64,000 nucleotides of DNA, from contig NZ_VIWW01000001.1 of NCBI RefSeq assembly GCF_007829885.1, positions 2,852,001-2,916,000 on the forward strand, in the 5' to 3' direction. This stretch comes from Streptomyces brevispora. Its GTDB lineage: Bacteria > Actinomycetota > Actinomycetes > Streptomycetales > Streptomycetaceae. The notes below the pieces were generated by a model. The model worked only from the letters and a program-made list of their open reading frames with translations, was not told where the DNA came from and did no database searches. Made by a program: the position numbers and the translations under genes. How positions within the stretch are numbered: position 1 is the stretch's first letter; every line of letters starts with the position of its first letter. Positions 21,394-30,633 of this stretch are shown piece after piece.

Positions 21394-22521
21394 GTGTTCC
21401 TTGCCCTACGCGATCTGCGCTTCGCCCGCGGTCGCTTCGCCCTGATGGGCGCGGTGGTCGCGCTCATCGCCGTGCTTGGCGTCCTTCTGTCCGGGCTTGC
21501 CTCCGGTCTGGCGGATGCCGGTATATCCGGCCTGCGCGCGCTGCCCGTGACTCACATGGCCTTCGACGAGAAGGCGACCAGCGAGCAGTTCTCCCGCTCG
21601 ACCGTGGAAGAGGAGGACTGGCAGGCGTGGTCCAAGGCCCCGGGCGTGGAGCGCGCGGAGCCGTTCGGGAACACCCTGGTCAACGCCCAGGTGACCCAGG
21701 GCACCAAGAAGGACGAGCAGGTCAATCTCGCCGTCTTCGGCATGACATCGGACTCCTCTCTGACCCCGAAGCCCAGTGAGGGCGAGAGCCTCGAAGAGGG
21801 CAGCGCGGGCATCGTGATCACCCGAGAGATCGCCGACCTGGGCGTGCAGGTCGGCGACGTCCTGACCGCGGACCGGAGCGGGGTGCGGCTGAAGGTCGTG
21901 GGACTGGTCGACGAGACCGTCTCCTACGGCCACATCGGCGTCGTCTACGCAGACCTCGACACGTGGCGACATCTGCACTACGGCCTGCCCGGCGACCTGC
22001 CCGAGGCCGCGAGCCAGCAGGCCACCGCCGTCGCCCTGACCCTGAAGCCGGGCGCCGACGTCGCCGCGGTGGAAAAGGCAACCGGGACCCTCGCAGAGAC
22101 CAAGGAGGCCACGTTCGACGCGTCCCCCGGCTACGAGGCAGAGTCGAGCACCATGGCCCTGATCAAGGGATTCCTGTACGTCATCTCCGCCCTGGTCGTC
22201 GGCGCGTTCTTCACCGTCTGGACCGTGCAGCGCAAGCCCGAGATCGCCCTGATGAAGGCACTGGGCGCCCCCACCGGGTATATCCTGCGCGACGCGCTCG
22301 CCCAGGTCGTCGCCGTGCTCGTCGGAGCCACGGCCCTCGGCACCGCCGCCGGCCTGGCCCTGGGCAGCGCGATGATCGGTAAGGCCCCCTTCTCCCTCTC
22401 CGCCCCGGCCATCGCCACCTCCTCCGGCCTCCTCATCGGCCTCGGGACCGTGGGCGCCGTCGTTGCCGTCCGCCGCATCGCCGCCGTCGACCCCCTGACC
22501 GCTCTGGGAGCCACCCGATGA
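21394..22521 (+). CDS. ABC transporter permease (FtsX-like)
   Basis: A 375-residue permease of the MacB/FtsX type: one membrane segment at about 14-38, a long extracytoplasmic domain (about 40-245) and three C-terminal segments (about 255-275, 305-335, 345-365). The loop KPEIALMKALGAPTGYILRD is the usual coupling segment. With the ATPase it should export or extract a hydrophobic compound. I chose the GTG behind GGAGAG. It overlaps the ATPase gene by ATGA. Confidence 0.88.
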   Translation: MFLALRDLRFARGRFALMGAVVALIAVLGVLLSGLASGLADAGISGLRALPVTHMAFDEKATSEQFSRSTVEEEDWQAWSKAPGVERAEPFGNTLVNAQVTQGTKKDEQVNLAVFGMTSDSSLTPKPSEGESLEEGSAGIVITREIADLGVQVGDVLTADRSGVRLKVVGLVDETVSYGHIGVVYADLDTWRHLHYGLPGDLPEAASQQATAVALTLKPGADVAAVEKATGTLAETKEATFDASPGYEAESSTMALIKGFLYVISALVVGAFFTVWTVQRKPEIALMKALGAPTGYILRDALAQVVAVLVGATALGTAAGLALGSAMIGKAPFSLSAPAIATSSGLLIGLGTVGAVVAVRRIAAVDPLTALGATR

Positions 22522-23234
22522 CCACACCCGCCACCGACCACCAGGCCACCACGGACACCACGGGCTCCGGCGGGCTGCGTCTGGACGACGTCACCCTCAC
22601 CCTTGGTGACGGCGATACCGCCGTCACCGCCCTCGACCACGTCGGCCTGACCGTCGCCCCCGGTGAGTTCGTCGCCGTCGTCGGCCCCTCCGGATCCGGC
22701 AAGTCCAGCCTCCTCGCCGTCGCCGGCGGCCTCCAGCGGCCCACCTCGGGCACCGTGCACATCGCCGGCACCGAGCTGACCGCTCTGTCGGACAAGGAAC
22801 GCACCGCCGCCCGTCTTCGCCACATAGGCTTCGTCTTCCAGCAGTCGAACCTGCTGGCCTCCCTCACCGTGAAGGAACAGCTCCTGCTGCCCCTGCACAT
22901 CGACGGCCGCCTCGACATCTCTGCCCGGGCCCGCGCAGACGAACTCATCGAAGCCGTCGGACTGACCCACCGCGCCGGCTCCCGTCCGCACCAGCTGTCG
23001 GGCGGCGAGCGCCAGCGCGCGGGCCTGGCCCGCGCCCTGATGACCTCCCCCGCCGTCCTGCTCGTGGACGAACCCACCTCGGCACTGGACCGGGTACGGT
23101 CCGCCGAGGCGGTACAGCTGATCGCCGAACAGACCCACGAGCGCGGAACGGCCACGGTCATGGTCACCCACGACACGGCGATAATGGACGCTGCCGACCG
23201 GGTCCACGAGATGGTCGACGGCCGCCTGTCCTGA
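22518..23234 (+). CDS. ABC transporter ATP-binding protein
   Basis: A 238-residue ATPase with Walker A GPSGSGKSS, Q-loop region FVFQQSNLLASL, signature LSGGERQRAGLARAL, Walker B VLLVDEPTSALD and switch His in VTHDTAIM. It belongs to the MacB/LolD group that works with FtsX-type permeases. A Thr-rich N-terminal tail of about 20 residues is unusual. Start codon overlaps the permease stop, so expression is coupled. Confidence 0.93.
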   Translation: MTTPATDHQATTDTTGSGGLRLDDVTLTLGDGDTAVTALDHVGLTVAPGEFVAVVGPSGSGKSSLLAVAGGLQRPTSGTVHIAGTELTALSDKERTAARLRHIGFVFQQSNLLASLTVKEQLLLPLHIDGRLDISARARADELIEAVGLTHRAGSRPHQLSGGERQRAGLARALMTSPAVLLVDEPTSALDRVRSAEAVQLIAEQTHERGTATVMVTHDTAIMDAADRVHEMVDGRLS

Positions 23235-23286
23235 CGGGGGCCGCCAACCGCCCGGCCCTGTTCACCCCTCCAGGAGCCCGCCCCTC

Positions 23287-23898
23287 ATGCCGAAGATCAA
23301 CGCCTCCACCGTCGCCGAGCACCGTGCCCAGCAACGCGAGGCGCTGATCGGGGCGGCGATCGACATCCTGGTCAACGAGGGCGCCGCCGCCGTCACACCG
23401 GCGGCGGTCGGCGCCCGCGCGGGCCTGGCCCGCTCCAGCGTCTACCAGTACTTCGACTCCTCGGCAGCCCTCCTGGCCACCATCACGGAGGAAGCCTTCC
23501 GGCGCTCCAACGAGGCACTCACCCGCGCCATAGCCGCCGCGAACGGCCCACTGGAACGCGTCGAGGCGTTCTTCGGGGAAAGCCTCCGCCTGGGCGCCGA
23601 AGGCGCACACCGGCCCGCCGTCGCCCTCATGAACGCCGGCCTTCCTCCGGCCTGCCAGCAGCGGCTGATGGAACTCCACCTGGATCAGGTCGAACCGTTC
23701 CGCGCCGCCGTCCGGGAGCTCGGCGCTCCCGAGCCCGCGCTCACGGCCGACCTGATCGCCGGAATGCTGCACACCGCCTTGGCCGCCGTCGAGAACGGCA
23801 CCCCCCTCGATACGGTCACCCAGCGCACCCTCGCACTCGTGCGCCGCTGCCTCACCCCGGCCGGCAGCACCGCCCGCGCACCGGAGGAAGAGGCCTGA
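23287..23898 (+). CDS. TetR-family regulator
   Basis: A 203-residue repressor. The N-terminal HTH is clear: ALIGAAIDILVNEGAAAVTP followed by VGARAGLARSSVYQYFDSSA (about residues 17-60). The C-terminal ligand domain is helical. It follows the ATPase by 52 bases with AGGAG before the ATG, so it is the third gene of the exporter operon and probably controls it through the palindrome at 21285. The inducing compound is unknown. Confidence 0.9.
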   Translation: MPKINASTVAEHRAQQREALIGAAIDILVNEGAAAVTPAAVGARAGLARSSVYQYFDSSAALLATITEEAFRRSNEALTRAIAAANGPLERVEAFFGESLRLGAEGAHRPAVALMNAGLPPACQQRLMELHLDQVEPFRAAVRELGAPEPALTADLIAGMLHTALAAVENGTPLDTVTQRTLALVRRCLTPAGSTARAPEEEA

Positions 23899-24121
23899 AG
23901 CCCTCGTACCGCCGAAGCACCTCGTCCGACCGCGGCCCGGCACGCCTTTGCCGGTGCCTACTCGCTGTCGGCCGCGTTCTTGTCGCGTAGGGGCCGCAGG
24001 CCACCGTCGCCACACCCGTCGCGGGAGACCTTGACCACATCGGGCCCGGAACGGGGATGCCGCGGCCGTGCCCCGATGTTGGCGACGGGTGGACGCCCCG
24101 GACCCAGGAACAGGACACGAC

Positions 24122-25258
24122 GTGACAGACGTGACAGCCAGGCCGAACGCGACCGCCGACCGTACGGCGGACACCCTCTCGCGCCCCTTCACGGTGCGCG
24201 GGCTCACCTCGCGCAACCGGATCGCCATGGCACCGATGACCCGGGAGTTCTCCCCGGGCGGCGTCCCCGGCCAGGACGTGGCGGACTACTACGCGCGTCG
24301 GACCGCGGGCGGTGTGGGACTGATCATCACCGAGGGCACCTACATCGACCACGACTCCGCGGGCACCAGCGGCCGGGTCCCCCGGTTCCACGGCGAGGAC
24401 GCGCTCGCGGGCTGGGCGGATGTCGCGGACTCCGTGCACCGGGCGGGCGGCGCGATCATTCCGCAGCTGTGGCACGTGGGCGTCACCCGCGCCGAGGGTG
24501 CCCCGCCGGTGGTGGACGCGGAGCCGGTCGGGCCCTCGGGCCTCTCCCTGACGGGTGAGCCCAAGGGACGCGCCATGACGCAGCAGGACCTCGACGACGT
24601 CATCGCCGCGTTCGCCGACGCGGCGGCCGCGGCCGAGCGCCTCGGCTTCGACGGGGTCGAACTGCACGGCGCGCACGGCTACTTGATCGACCAGTTCCTG
24701 TGGTCCGGCAGTAACCGCCGTACCGATGCCTACGGTGGCGACATCGTCGCGCGGACCCGCTTCGCGGCGGAGATCGTGGCGGCCTGCCGCGCGGCCGTGT
24801 CCGACGCCTTCCCCCTCTTCTTCCGCATGTCCCAGTGGAAGTCGAACGCCTACGAGGCGAAGCTCGCGCGGACGCCGGAGGAACTGGGCACCCTGCTCAC
24901 ACCGCTGGCCGAGGCCGGTGTCGACGTCTTCCACGCGTCCACCCGCCGTTACTGGCTGCCCGAGTTCGAGGGCTCCGACCTGAACCTCGCCGGATGGGTG
25001 CGGAAGATCAGCGGCAGGCCGACCATGACCGTCGGCTCGGTCGGCCTGGACGGTGACTTCTTCGGCGCCTTCCAGGGCAACAACTCCGACGTCACCGGCA
25101 TCGATCAGCTGCTGGACCGGATGGAGCGCGACGAGTTCGACATGGTCGCCGTCGGCCGTGCGCTGATCGCCGACCCCGAGTGGGCCGCGAAGACTCTCGC
25201 CGGACGCACCGGGGACATCACCCCGTTCGGGGCGGAGATGCTGAAGACCCTGCGCTGA
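24122..25258 (+). CDS. Old-yellow-enzyme family NADH:flavin oxidoreductase
   Basis: A 378-residue FMN enzyme that reduces activated C=C bonds. OYE features: LSRPFTVRGLTSRNRIAMAP and TREFSPGG at the start, GVGLIITEGTYID, IPQLWHVG, the substrate-binding HGAHGYLIDQFLW, and the FMN-phosphate region near the C-terminus (EFDMVAVGRALIADPEW). I chose the GTG behind AGGACACG; upstream GTGs lack a good site. It is a single gene; the physiological substrate is unknown. Confidence 0.92.
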   Translation: MTDVTARPNATADRTADTLSRPFTVRGLTSRNRIAMAPMTREFSPGGVPGQDVADYYARRTAGGVGLIITEGTYIDHDSAGTSGRVPRFHGEDALAGWADVADSVHRAGGAIIPQLWHVGVTRAEGAPPVVDAEPVGPSGLSLTGEPKGRAMTQQDLDDVIAAFADAAAAAERLGFDGVELHGAHGYLIDQFLWSGSNRRTDAYGGDIVARTRFAAEIVAACRAAVSDAFPLFFRMSQWKSNAYEAKLARTPEELGTLLTPLAEAGVDVFHASTRRYWLPEFEGSDLNLAGWVRKISGRPTMTVGSVGLDGDFFGAFQGNNSDVTGIDQLLDRMERDEFDMVAVGRALIADPEWAAKTLAGRTGDITPFGAEMLKTLR

Positions 25259-25294
25259 CCGGACCGCCCCCGGCCCGTGTCCTAGGGTTGCCGG

Positions 25295-26956
25295 GTGCGT
25301 GTCAGCGGGGAATTGCGAACGGGTGCCGGCGGCGGGGCGGCTCAACGGCAGGGCGGCCGGGACGGGGGTTCGGCCCGGCCGCCCCGGTGGCGGCGCCACC
25401 GCGTGCCGCTCGTCGCCGTCGGCGTCGTGGTTCCGCTGTACGCCGTGTGGGCGGCCGTCCTGGCCACCGGCGGCGGTGACCTGGCCGCGCAGCTCGCCTG
25501 GTCCGGGTTCACCGCGCGCCACCCGGGTTCGGCGTACAACCTCTCCTGGTACGGCGGGATCCACACCGCCGGTTACAGCGTCATCTCCTCCTACCTGATG
25601 GCCTTGTTCGGGGTCCGCACGGTCACCGTGGCTGCCGGGATCGCCGGCTCGTGGCTGATGGCCCTGCTGTTCGTGCGTACCGGGATGCGTCACCCGCTCG
25701 TCCCCGCGGTGCTCGCCTCGCTCGCGCTGTGGTGCAACGTCGCGTCGGGGCGTACGACGTTCGCCCTCGGCGTCGCGATCGGGCTCGTCGCCTGCCTGTA
25801 CGTCCACCGCACCGTGGTCCCGCTCGTGGCCGGGGCGCTGGCGTCGATGGCCAGCCCCGTCGCGGGGCTGTTCCTCGTGGTGGCGGGAGCGGCGTACCTC
25901 CTCGACCGGCAGTGGCGGAAGGGCGTCGTACTGATCGTGCCGTTCGTCGTCGTCGTGGCAACGGTCACGTTGCTCTTCCCCGGCAGCGGCGAGCAGCCCA
26001 TGCACGCCAACAGGCTGTGGATGCCGCTCCTCGTCTGCGCCGCGCTGGCCGTGGCGGCGCCACCGGGGCGCGAATGGCGCGTACCGCGTTACGGCGCGGT
26101 GGTGTACGCCGTCGGCGTGCTCCTCACCTTTCTCATCGCCTCACCGATCGGTACGAACGTCGAGCGGCTCCTCGGTCTCGTCGCCGTGCCGGTGCTGTTC
26201 GCGGCGCTCCTGGCGCTCGTCCGGGAGAGGGCGTGGGTGCGTACCGTCGTGATCGCCGTGGCGCTCGGGCTGTCCGCCCACTGGCTGGCCGACAAGACCC
26301 TGGACGATCTCTCGGTCTCCGACGGCGTGCCGTCCTGGGCCGCCCGCACGGACGGCGTCGTCGGCGAACTGCGCCGCCTGGACGCCGATCTCACCCGGGT
26401 GGAGGTCGTTCCGGCCCGCAACCACCGGGAGGCGACCGTCCTGGCCCGCCATGTGAACATGGCGCGTGGCTGGAACCGCCAACTCGACGTGGAGCGGGGG
26501 CGGCTGTTCTACGACGGGACGCTGTCCACGGCCACCTACCGTGCCTGGCTGGACCGTTGGGCGGTGGGGTATGTCGTGCTGCACCACGGGAAGCCCGACG
26601 GTCCCGCCGAGGCCGAGGCGGCCCTGGTGCGGAGCGGGCTGCCATGGCTGCGGCAGGTATGGCAGGACGACGGCTGGACCATCTACCGGGTGCGGGACGC
26701 GGTTCCGCTGGTGGCGGCGCCGGCCGCGGTCGTGAGCGGCGGCGAGGCCGAACTGGTGGTCCGGGTTCCCGAAGCGGGCTCGGTGACCGTACGGCTCGCG
26801 TACTCGCCATGGCTGCGGGCGCGCGAGGTCGGCGGTCACGGCACCGGTGGATGCCTGCGGCAGGACGGCGACTGGACGGAGCTCACCGTGCCGAAGGGCG
26901 GCACCTACCGGCTGGACTCGGCCTACTCGCTGTCGCGCGACGACAGCGGCTGCTGA
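25295..26956 (+). CDS. Large integral membrane protein, unknown function
   Basis: A 553-residue protein with a Gly/Arg-rich cytoplasmic N-terminus (residues 1-32), about ten membrane segments between 35 and 340, and a C-terminal soluble region of about 200 residues rich in beta strands (VVSGGEAELVVRVPEAGSVT). Topology resembles polytopic glycosyltransferase-C or mannosyltransferase-like proteins, but no DxD or other catalytic motif is evident. The GTG lies behind TAGGG, 36 bases after the oxidoreductase stop. It is a common Streptomyces hypothetical; I assign no reaction. Confidence 0.8.
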   Translation: MRVSGELRTGAGGGAAQRQGGRDGGSARPPRWRRHRVPLVAVGVVVPLYAVWAAVLATGGGDLAAQLAWSGFTARHPGSAYNLSWYGGIHTAGYSVISSYLMALFGVRTVTVAAGIAGSWLMALLFVRTGMRHPLVPAVLASLALWCNVASGRTTFALGVAIGLVACLYVHRTVVPLVAGALASMASPVAGLFLVVAGAAYLLDRQWRKGVVLIVPFVVVVATVTLLFPGSGEQPMHANRLWMPLLVCAALAVAAPPGREWRVPRYGAVVYAVGVLLTFLIASPIGTNVERLLGLVAVPVLFAALLALVRERAWVRTVVIAVALGLSAHWLADKTLDDLSVSDGVPSWAARTDGVVGELRRLDADLTRVEVVPARNHREATVLARHVNMARGWNRQLDVERGRLFYDGTLSTATYRAWLDRWAVGYVVLHHGKPDGPAEAEAALVRSGLPWLRQVWQDDGWTIYRVRDAVPLVAAPAAVVSGGEAELVVRVPEAGSVTVRLAYSPWLRAREVGGHGTGGCLRQDGDWTELTVPKGGTYRLDSAYSLSRDDSGC

Positions 26957-26971
26957 GCCGGGGCTCCCGGC

Positions 26972-27085
26972 TCACTGCCCGGAGTCGCCCGCCGGGGAAC
27001 CGGGTGCGGCGGGGCCGTGGGTGATCAGGTCCCCGGGCCGGCACCCGAGGATGTCGCAGATCCTCGGCAGGGTCGAGAAGCGGAT
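26972..27085 (-). pseudogene. C-terminal fragment of an XRE-type HTH regulator
   Basis: The frame reads KAIRFSTLPRICDILGCRPG followed by DLITHG and a Pro/Gly tail, the last two helices of a short Cro/CI-type HTH protein. The first part of the HTH appears in another frame or is lost. It is a remnant between the membrane protein and the amidase. Confidence 0.4.
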
Positions 27086-27153
27086 GGCCTTGCACGCCCT
27101 GCCGTGCCGCCGCGAGCAGGGCCGTCAGCTTCTCCGCGGTGGAGCGCCCATCC

Positions 27154-27210
27154 GTTCACCGCCGGCCCCTCAGTTCACCGAGGGCCCCTCCGTTCACCGC
27201 CCCTTGCGCA
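27154..27210. repeat. Three 19-bp imperfect repeats (GTTCACCG-type)
   Basis: GTTCACC units begin at 27154, 27173 and 27192, each followed by a C-rich tail. They overlap the 3' end of the amidase gene. Confidence 0.55.
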
Positions 27211-27937
27211 GAGCCGCCGTCGCCGCCCGGATCGCGGGCAGCTCGGCGTACAGCGCCTCGCCCGGACAGGTGGTCTGATACGTGTCGCGGTGCCCCGATA
27301 TGACGCGCAGCACGGCGGCCGTGCCCTTCGGGAACCTGCTCGCGTCGTTCGTCGACACCAGCCGCACCCTGCCGCGCGGATCGGAGCCCGGCATCAGCTT
27401 CCACGCGGCCAGCTCCGCGAGAGCCCGCACGAGGACCGGCGGCACCGTGGCCCCGCGTCCGTAGTCGCCCACCACCGCGATGCCCACGCTGTCGGCGTTG
27501 AAGCCCGTGGTGTGCGCGCCGCGGACCGAACGCCGGACGCCGCCCGCCCGGCCCTCGTAGACCGTCCCGCACCGGTCGACGAGGAAGTTGTAGCCGATGT
27601 CGTCCCAGCCCTTGTCCTTGATGTGGGACTCCTCCACCGCCCGCAGCATCCGCGGCACGTCCGCGCAGTCGTAGTCGTCGGCCTCCCCGGTGTGATGGAT
27701 GAAGACCGCCCGCACCGGGCCCGTGTAGACCGCCGGCTCCCTGACCATGCGCTCGTCCGCACGCCAGGCGGCCCGGCTGACGATCGCCGGCTGCGGCACC
27801 CCGTGCGGCACCGGGCGCGGCCGCTCGTGGGCGGCGGCGGTCGGCACGGGCGGCGCGAAGTCCACCGGGGCGTCCCGCGGCACCAGCAGGGTCAGCGGGA
27901 GGACCGCGGCGCCCAGCACGACTCGACGGGGCCACAT
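27194..27937 (-). CDS. Peptidoglycan-recognition amidase (N-acetylmuramoyl-L-alanine amidase)
   Basis: A 247-residue exported enzyme expected to cut the amide between MurNAc and the stem peptide. A hydrophobic N-terminus (RRVVLGAAVLPLTLLV) acts as signal or anchor. The PGRP/Amidase_2 domain covers about 55-245: SRAAWRADE, AVFIHHTG (zinc His), GYNFLVDRCGTVYEGR, VRGAHTTGFNADSVGIAVVG, and SGHRD-TTCPG with the last His and Cys. I chose the ATG with AGGGTGG upstream; the longer frame lacks a site. It lies 67 bases after the mannosyltransferase gene on the same strand. Confidence 0.9.
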   Translation of the reverse strand: MWPRRVVLGAAVLPLTLLVPRDAPVDFAPPVPTAAAHERPRPVPHGVPQPAIVSRAAWRADERMVREPAVYTGPVRAVFIHHTGEADDYDCADVPRMLRAVEESHIKDKGWDDIGYNFLVDRCGTVYEGRAGGVRRSVRGAHTTGFNADSVGIAVVGDYGRGATVPPVLVRALAELAAWKLMPGSDPRGRVRLVSTNDASRFPKGTAAVLRVISGHRDTYQTTCPGEALYAELPAIRAATAALRKGR

Positions 27938-28004
27938 GGGACCACCCTGCGGCCTCACCGCCACGCCCGCAGATGCGGTGGCCGATCGGGTGAACGGCCG
28001 GGTG

Positions 28005-28748
28005 TCAGCCCCGGTTCCGGCCGATGAGCAGCTTCCACGGAGCGAGCGCCGACTCGATCTGCACCCGCAGACCGAGCTTCGACTCACCGCTGACCCGCTC
28101 CTCGAACCGGATCGGGACCTCGACGATCCGCAGCCCGCGCCGGACTGCGCGGTAGTTCATCTCCACCTGGAACGAGTACCCGTTGCTGCGCACCGAGGGG
28201 ACGTCGATCGCGTTCAGCGCCGAGGCCCGCCACACCTTGAAACCGGCGGTGGCGTCCTTCACCCGCAGCCGCAGAATCGCGTTCACGTAGAAGTTCGCCC
28301 ACGCGGACAGCGCCTTGCGGTGCCAGGGCCACTCCGTCGCGAGCGAACCGCCCGCGACATAGCGTGATCCGATCACCACCGCGGCGTCCTCGGCGAACAG
28401 CGCGTCGACCATGACCGGGACCCTGGACACCGGATGGGAGAGGTCCGCGTCCATCTGGACCACCACGTCCGCGCCCTCCGCGAGCGCACGCGAGATGCCC
28501 GCCACATAGGCCCGGCCCAGTCCGTCCTTCTCCGTCCGGTGCAGCACCCCCACGACGCCCCCGCTCCGGGCCGCGAGCCCGTCCGCCACCTCGCCCGTGC
28601 CGTCGGGCGAATTGTCATCGACCACGAGAACACGCAGGCCGGGCAGGCCCAGATCCATCAGCATGCCGACGAGGACCGGCAGGTTCGTCCGCTCGTCATA
28701 GGTGGGTACGACCACCACGATCCTCGGAGGCGTCTTCTCCACGGCCAT
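28005..28748 (-). CDS. Polyprenol-phosphate mannose synthase-like GT2 glycosyltransferase
   Basis: A 247-residue family-2 glycosyltransferase like Dpm1/Ppm1, which moves mannose from GDP-mannose to polyprenyl phosphate for later O-mannosylation of exported proteins. Seen: IVVVVPTYDERTNLP, VVDDNSPDGTGEVAD, DGLGRAYVAGI, the metal motif QMDADLSHP, and RKALSAWANFYVNAILRLRV followed by DATAGFKVW. Length is normal for the catalytic part; the membrane domain of mycobacterial fused forms is absent. The ATG starts a probable two-gene unit with the amidase downstream. Confidence 0.88.
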   Translation of the reverse strand: MAVEKTPPRIVVVVPTYDERTNLPVLVGMLMDLGLPGLRVLVVDDNSPDGTGEVADGLAARSGGVVGVLHRTEKDGLGRAYVAGISRALAEGADVVVQMDADLSHPVSRVPVMVDALFAEDAAVVIGSRYVAGGSLATEWPWHRKALSAWANFYVNAILRLRVKDATAGFKVWRASALNAIDVPSVRSNGYSFQVEMNYRAVRRGLRIVEVPIRFEERVSGESKLGLRVQIESALAPWKLLIGRNRG

Positions 28749-29055
28749 TCCCTCGTGTCGGTCCCTCGTGAAACCGCGGTCGGCGCGGACGGCCGCGCGA
28801 GCCTAGCACCGGAGATCGGCCGCTCCCCGAAGCCACGTATCGCCCGCGTACCGGCCGCCCCGATGAGGGCCGCACCGGTCCGGACGGCCCCTGTACGGCC
28901 CAGGCGATAATCTGAAGGAAGCGGGGCCGGAAACGGCCGTCGCGCGGCGGTGGGGCCCGCCGTACCCGAACCGCGGCCGGAACACGCCGCCAACGGTCCC
29001 TACTTGCGCATGAGCGCGCCCGCGTCCGGCGGGCGCCCCGGCAGGTAGGAGACGT

Positions 29056-29472
29056 GTGCGCACGAAGCCCCCGAACCCACAGACCGCGGTCGTCGCGGTG
29101 ATCGCGCTCGGCGGTGCGGCCGGCGCGTCCGCCCGCTACGGGGCATCGCTGCTGTGGCCCACGGCGACGGACGGGTTCCCGTGGACGACCCTCCTGGTCA
29201 ACGTCATCGGCTGCGCGGTGATCGGTGTGTTCATGGTGGTGATCAGCGAGGTGTGGGCGGCCCACCGGCTGGTGCGGCCGTTCTTCGGTACGGGGGTGCT
29301 GGGCGGGTTCACCACCTTCTCCACCTACGCCGTGGACATCGAGCGCCTCATCGACGGGGGCCGGGCCCGCAGCGGTCTGGCGTATCTGGGACTGACACTG
29401 CTCGCGGCCCTCGCGGCGGTGTGGAGCGCGGTGTGGCTGACCCGCCGCGTACTGGCGTGGAGGCAGTCATGA
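29056..29472 (+). CDS. crcB: FluC/CrcB fluoride channel subunit 1
   Basis: A 138-residue protein with four membrane segments. FluC hallmarks are present: [11 protein letters not shown] at the start, [13 protein letters not shown], and [11 protein letters not shown], the Thr/Phe/Ser track that lines the fluoride path. Fluc channels are dual-topology dimers; in actinomycetes two paralogues usually form a heterodimer, and the second lies two genes on. Start GTG follows AGGAG by 5 bases. It overlaps the next gene by ATGA. Confidence 0.93.
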   Translation: MRTKPPNPQTAVVAVIALGGAAGASARYGASLLWPTATDGFPWTTLLVNVIGCAVIGVFMVVISEVWAAHRLVRPFFGTGVLGGFTTFSTYAVDIERLIDGGRARSGLAYLGLTLLAALAAVWSAVWLTRRVLAWRQS

Positions 29473-29819
29473 CGACATCGTGGACCGAGCGTGCCCTGCG
29501 GCTGACCGTCCTGGTCGGCGAGTCCGACAGCTGGCACCACAGGCCGGTCTACACCGAGATCGTGCACCGGGCGCACGCGGCGGGACTGGCGGGCGCCAGC
29601 GTGTTCCGCGGGATCGAGGGCTTCGGTGCCTCGTCGATGATCCACACCCAGCGGCTGCTCTCGCTGAGCGAGGACCTGCCGGTGGCGGTGGTGATCGTGG
29701 ACACCGAGGAGAAGGTGCGCGCGTTCCTGCCGCTGATCATGGAGCTGACCGGCGACAGCCCCGTCGTCCTGGACGCGTGCGAGCTCGTCCGGCTGGGCGG
29801 GGCGGAGGAGCCCCGGTGA
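29469..29819 (+). CDS. DUF190 protein between the fluoride-channel genes
   Basis: A 116-residue protein with the DUF190 core: [20 protein letters not shown], then [20 protein letters not shown] and [20 protein letters not shown]. It has a ferredoxin-like PII-type alpha/beta pattern, so it may bind a small ligand and regulate its partners. ATGA and GTGA overlaps with both crcB genes imply coupled translation at similar amounts. A role in gating or sensing fluoride is inference. Confidence 0.9.
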   Translation: MTTSWTERALRLTVLVGESDSWHHRPVYTEIVHRAHAAGLAGASVFRGIEGFGASSMIHTQRLLSLSEDLPVAVVIVDTEEKVRAFLPLIMELTGDSPVVLDACELVRLGGAEEPR

Positions 29820-30190
29820 ACTGGCTGCTGGTGATCGCGGGCGCGGCGGTCGGCGCCCCACTGCGGTATCTGACCGACCGCGCGGTGCAGTCCCGGCACG
29901 ACACCGTCTTCCCCTGGGGAACGTTCGCGGTGAACGTCACGGGCTGCCTGGCGCTGGGGCTGCTGACCGGCGCGGTGACGGCCGGCGCCGCGACCTCGCA
30001 CGTCCAGCTGCTGCTCGGTACCGGGCTCTGCGGGGCGCTCACCACGTACTCGACGTTCAGCTACGAGACGCTGCGGCTGGCCGAGGACGGCGCACGGCTC
30101 TACGCGGCGGCCAACGTGGTCGCGAGCGTGGTGGCGGGGCTGGGCGCGGTGTTCGCCGGTGTCACGCTCGCCGGGGCGCTCTGGAGCTGA
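29816..30190 (+). CDS. crcB: FluC/CrcB fluoride channel subunit 2
   Basis: A 124-residue second FluC paralogue with four membrane segments: [33 protein letters not shown], and [16 protein letters not shown]. It differs from subunit 1 in the entry loop, as expected for a heterodimer. Start overlaps the DUF190 stop. A terminator follows 24 bases after the stop. Confidence 0.93.
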   Translation: MNWLLVIAGAAVGAPLRYLTDRAVQSRHDTVFPWGTFAVNVTGCLALGLLTGAVTAGAATSHVQLLLGTGLCGALTTYSTFSYETLRLAEDGARLYAAANVVASVVAGLGAVFAGVTLAGALWS

Positions 30191-30213
30191 CCGCCGCGGG
30201 ACGCCCGAAAACG

Positions 30214-30252
30214 CCGAGACCCGGCCCCCCTCGAAGGGGAGCCGGGTCTCGG
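30214..30252. terminator. Bidirectional terminator between crcB and helicase units
   Basis: CCGAGACCCGGC pairs with GCCGGGTCTCGG (12 bp), with a second inner CCCC/GGGG stem. It separates convergent transcription units. Confidence 0.8.
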
Positions 30253-30268
30253 TGTGTGGTGCGGTGGT

Positions 30269-30580
30269 TCAGGCGTCCTGTCCGGGCGTCCCCAGAGCGG
30301 CCGACGCGGCCTCCATGGGGCTGAGCACCACCGGAGCGGAGGGCGCCGGTACGGACCGGCAGGTGAAGCCGAGGCGCCCCAGCGCCCTGGTCACCTCACC
30401 GGCCGTGAAGTCGCGGCGGTCCTGCCGGGTGATCACTTCACCCACCTGCTTGACCGGGTAGACACGACGGCTGATGATCACCGAATCCCCGGTGACGGGT
30501 TCGGGCTTGATGCCCTTCATCGATTCCTCGACCTCGTGCTTGAACAGGTCGAACGGGAAGCGGGCGATGACGCAGCGCAT
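30269..30580 (-). CDS. SCO5918-family protein
   Basis: A 103-residue protein (MRCVIARFPFDLFKHEVEES, VTGDSVIISRRVYPVKQVGE, VITRQDRRDFTAGEVTRALG). This small family lies beside a DEAD-box helicase in many Streptomyces. It is basic, with no membrane segment, and could bind RNA or the helicase. It lies 53 bases after the helicase gene and probably shares its cold-induced transcript. Function is not established. Confidence 0.85.
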   Translation of the reverse strand: MRCVIARFPFDLFKHEVEESMKGIKPEPVTGDSVIISRRVYPVKQVGEVITRQDRRDFTAGEVTRALGRLGFTCRSVPAPSAPVVLSPMEAASAALGTPGQDA

Positions 30581-30633
30581 AGTGCCTCAACGGGGTCGGG
30601 GAGAGCGGAACCGGACGGGAACGCGGGTAGTGG

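Noticed and set aside
23852..26005. A 717-residue minus-strand ORF
   Set aside because: Shadow of the OYE reductase and membrane-protein genes, which have clear domains and ribosome binding sites on the plus strand.
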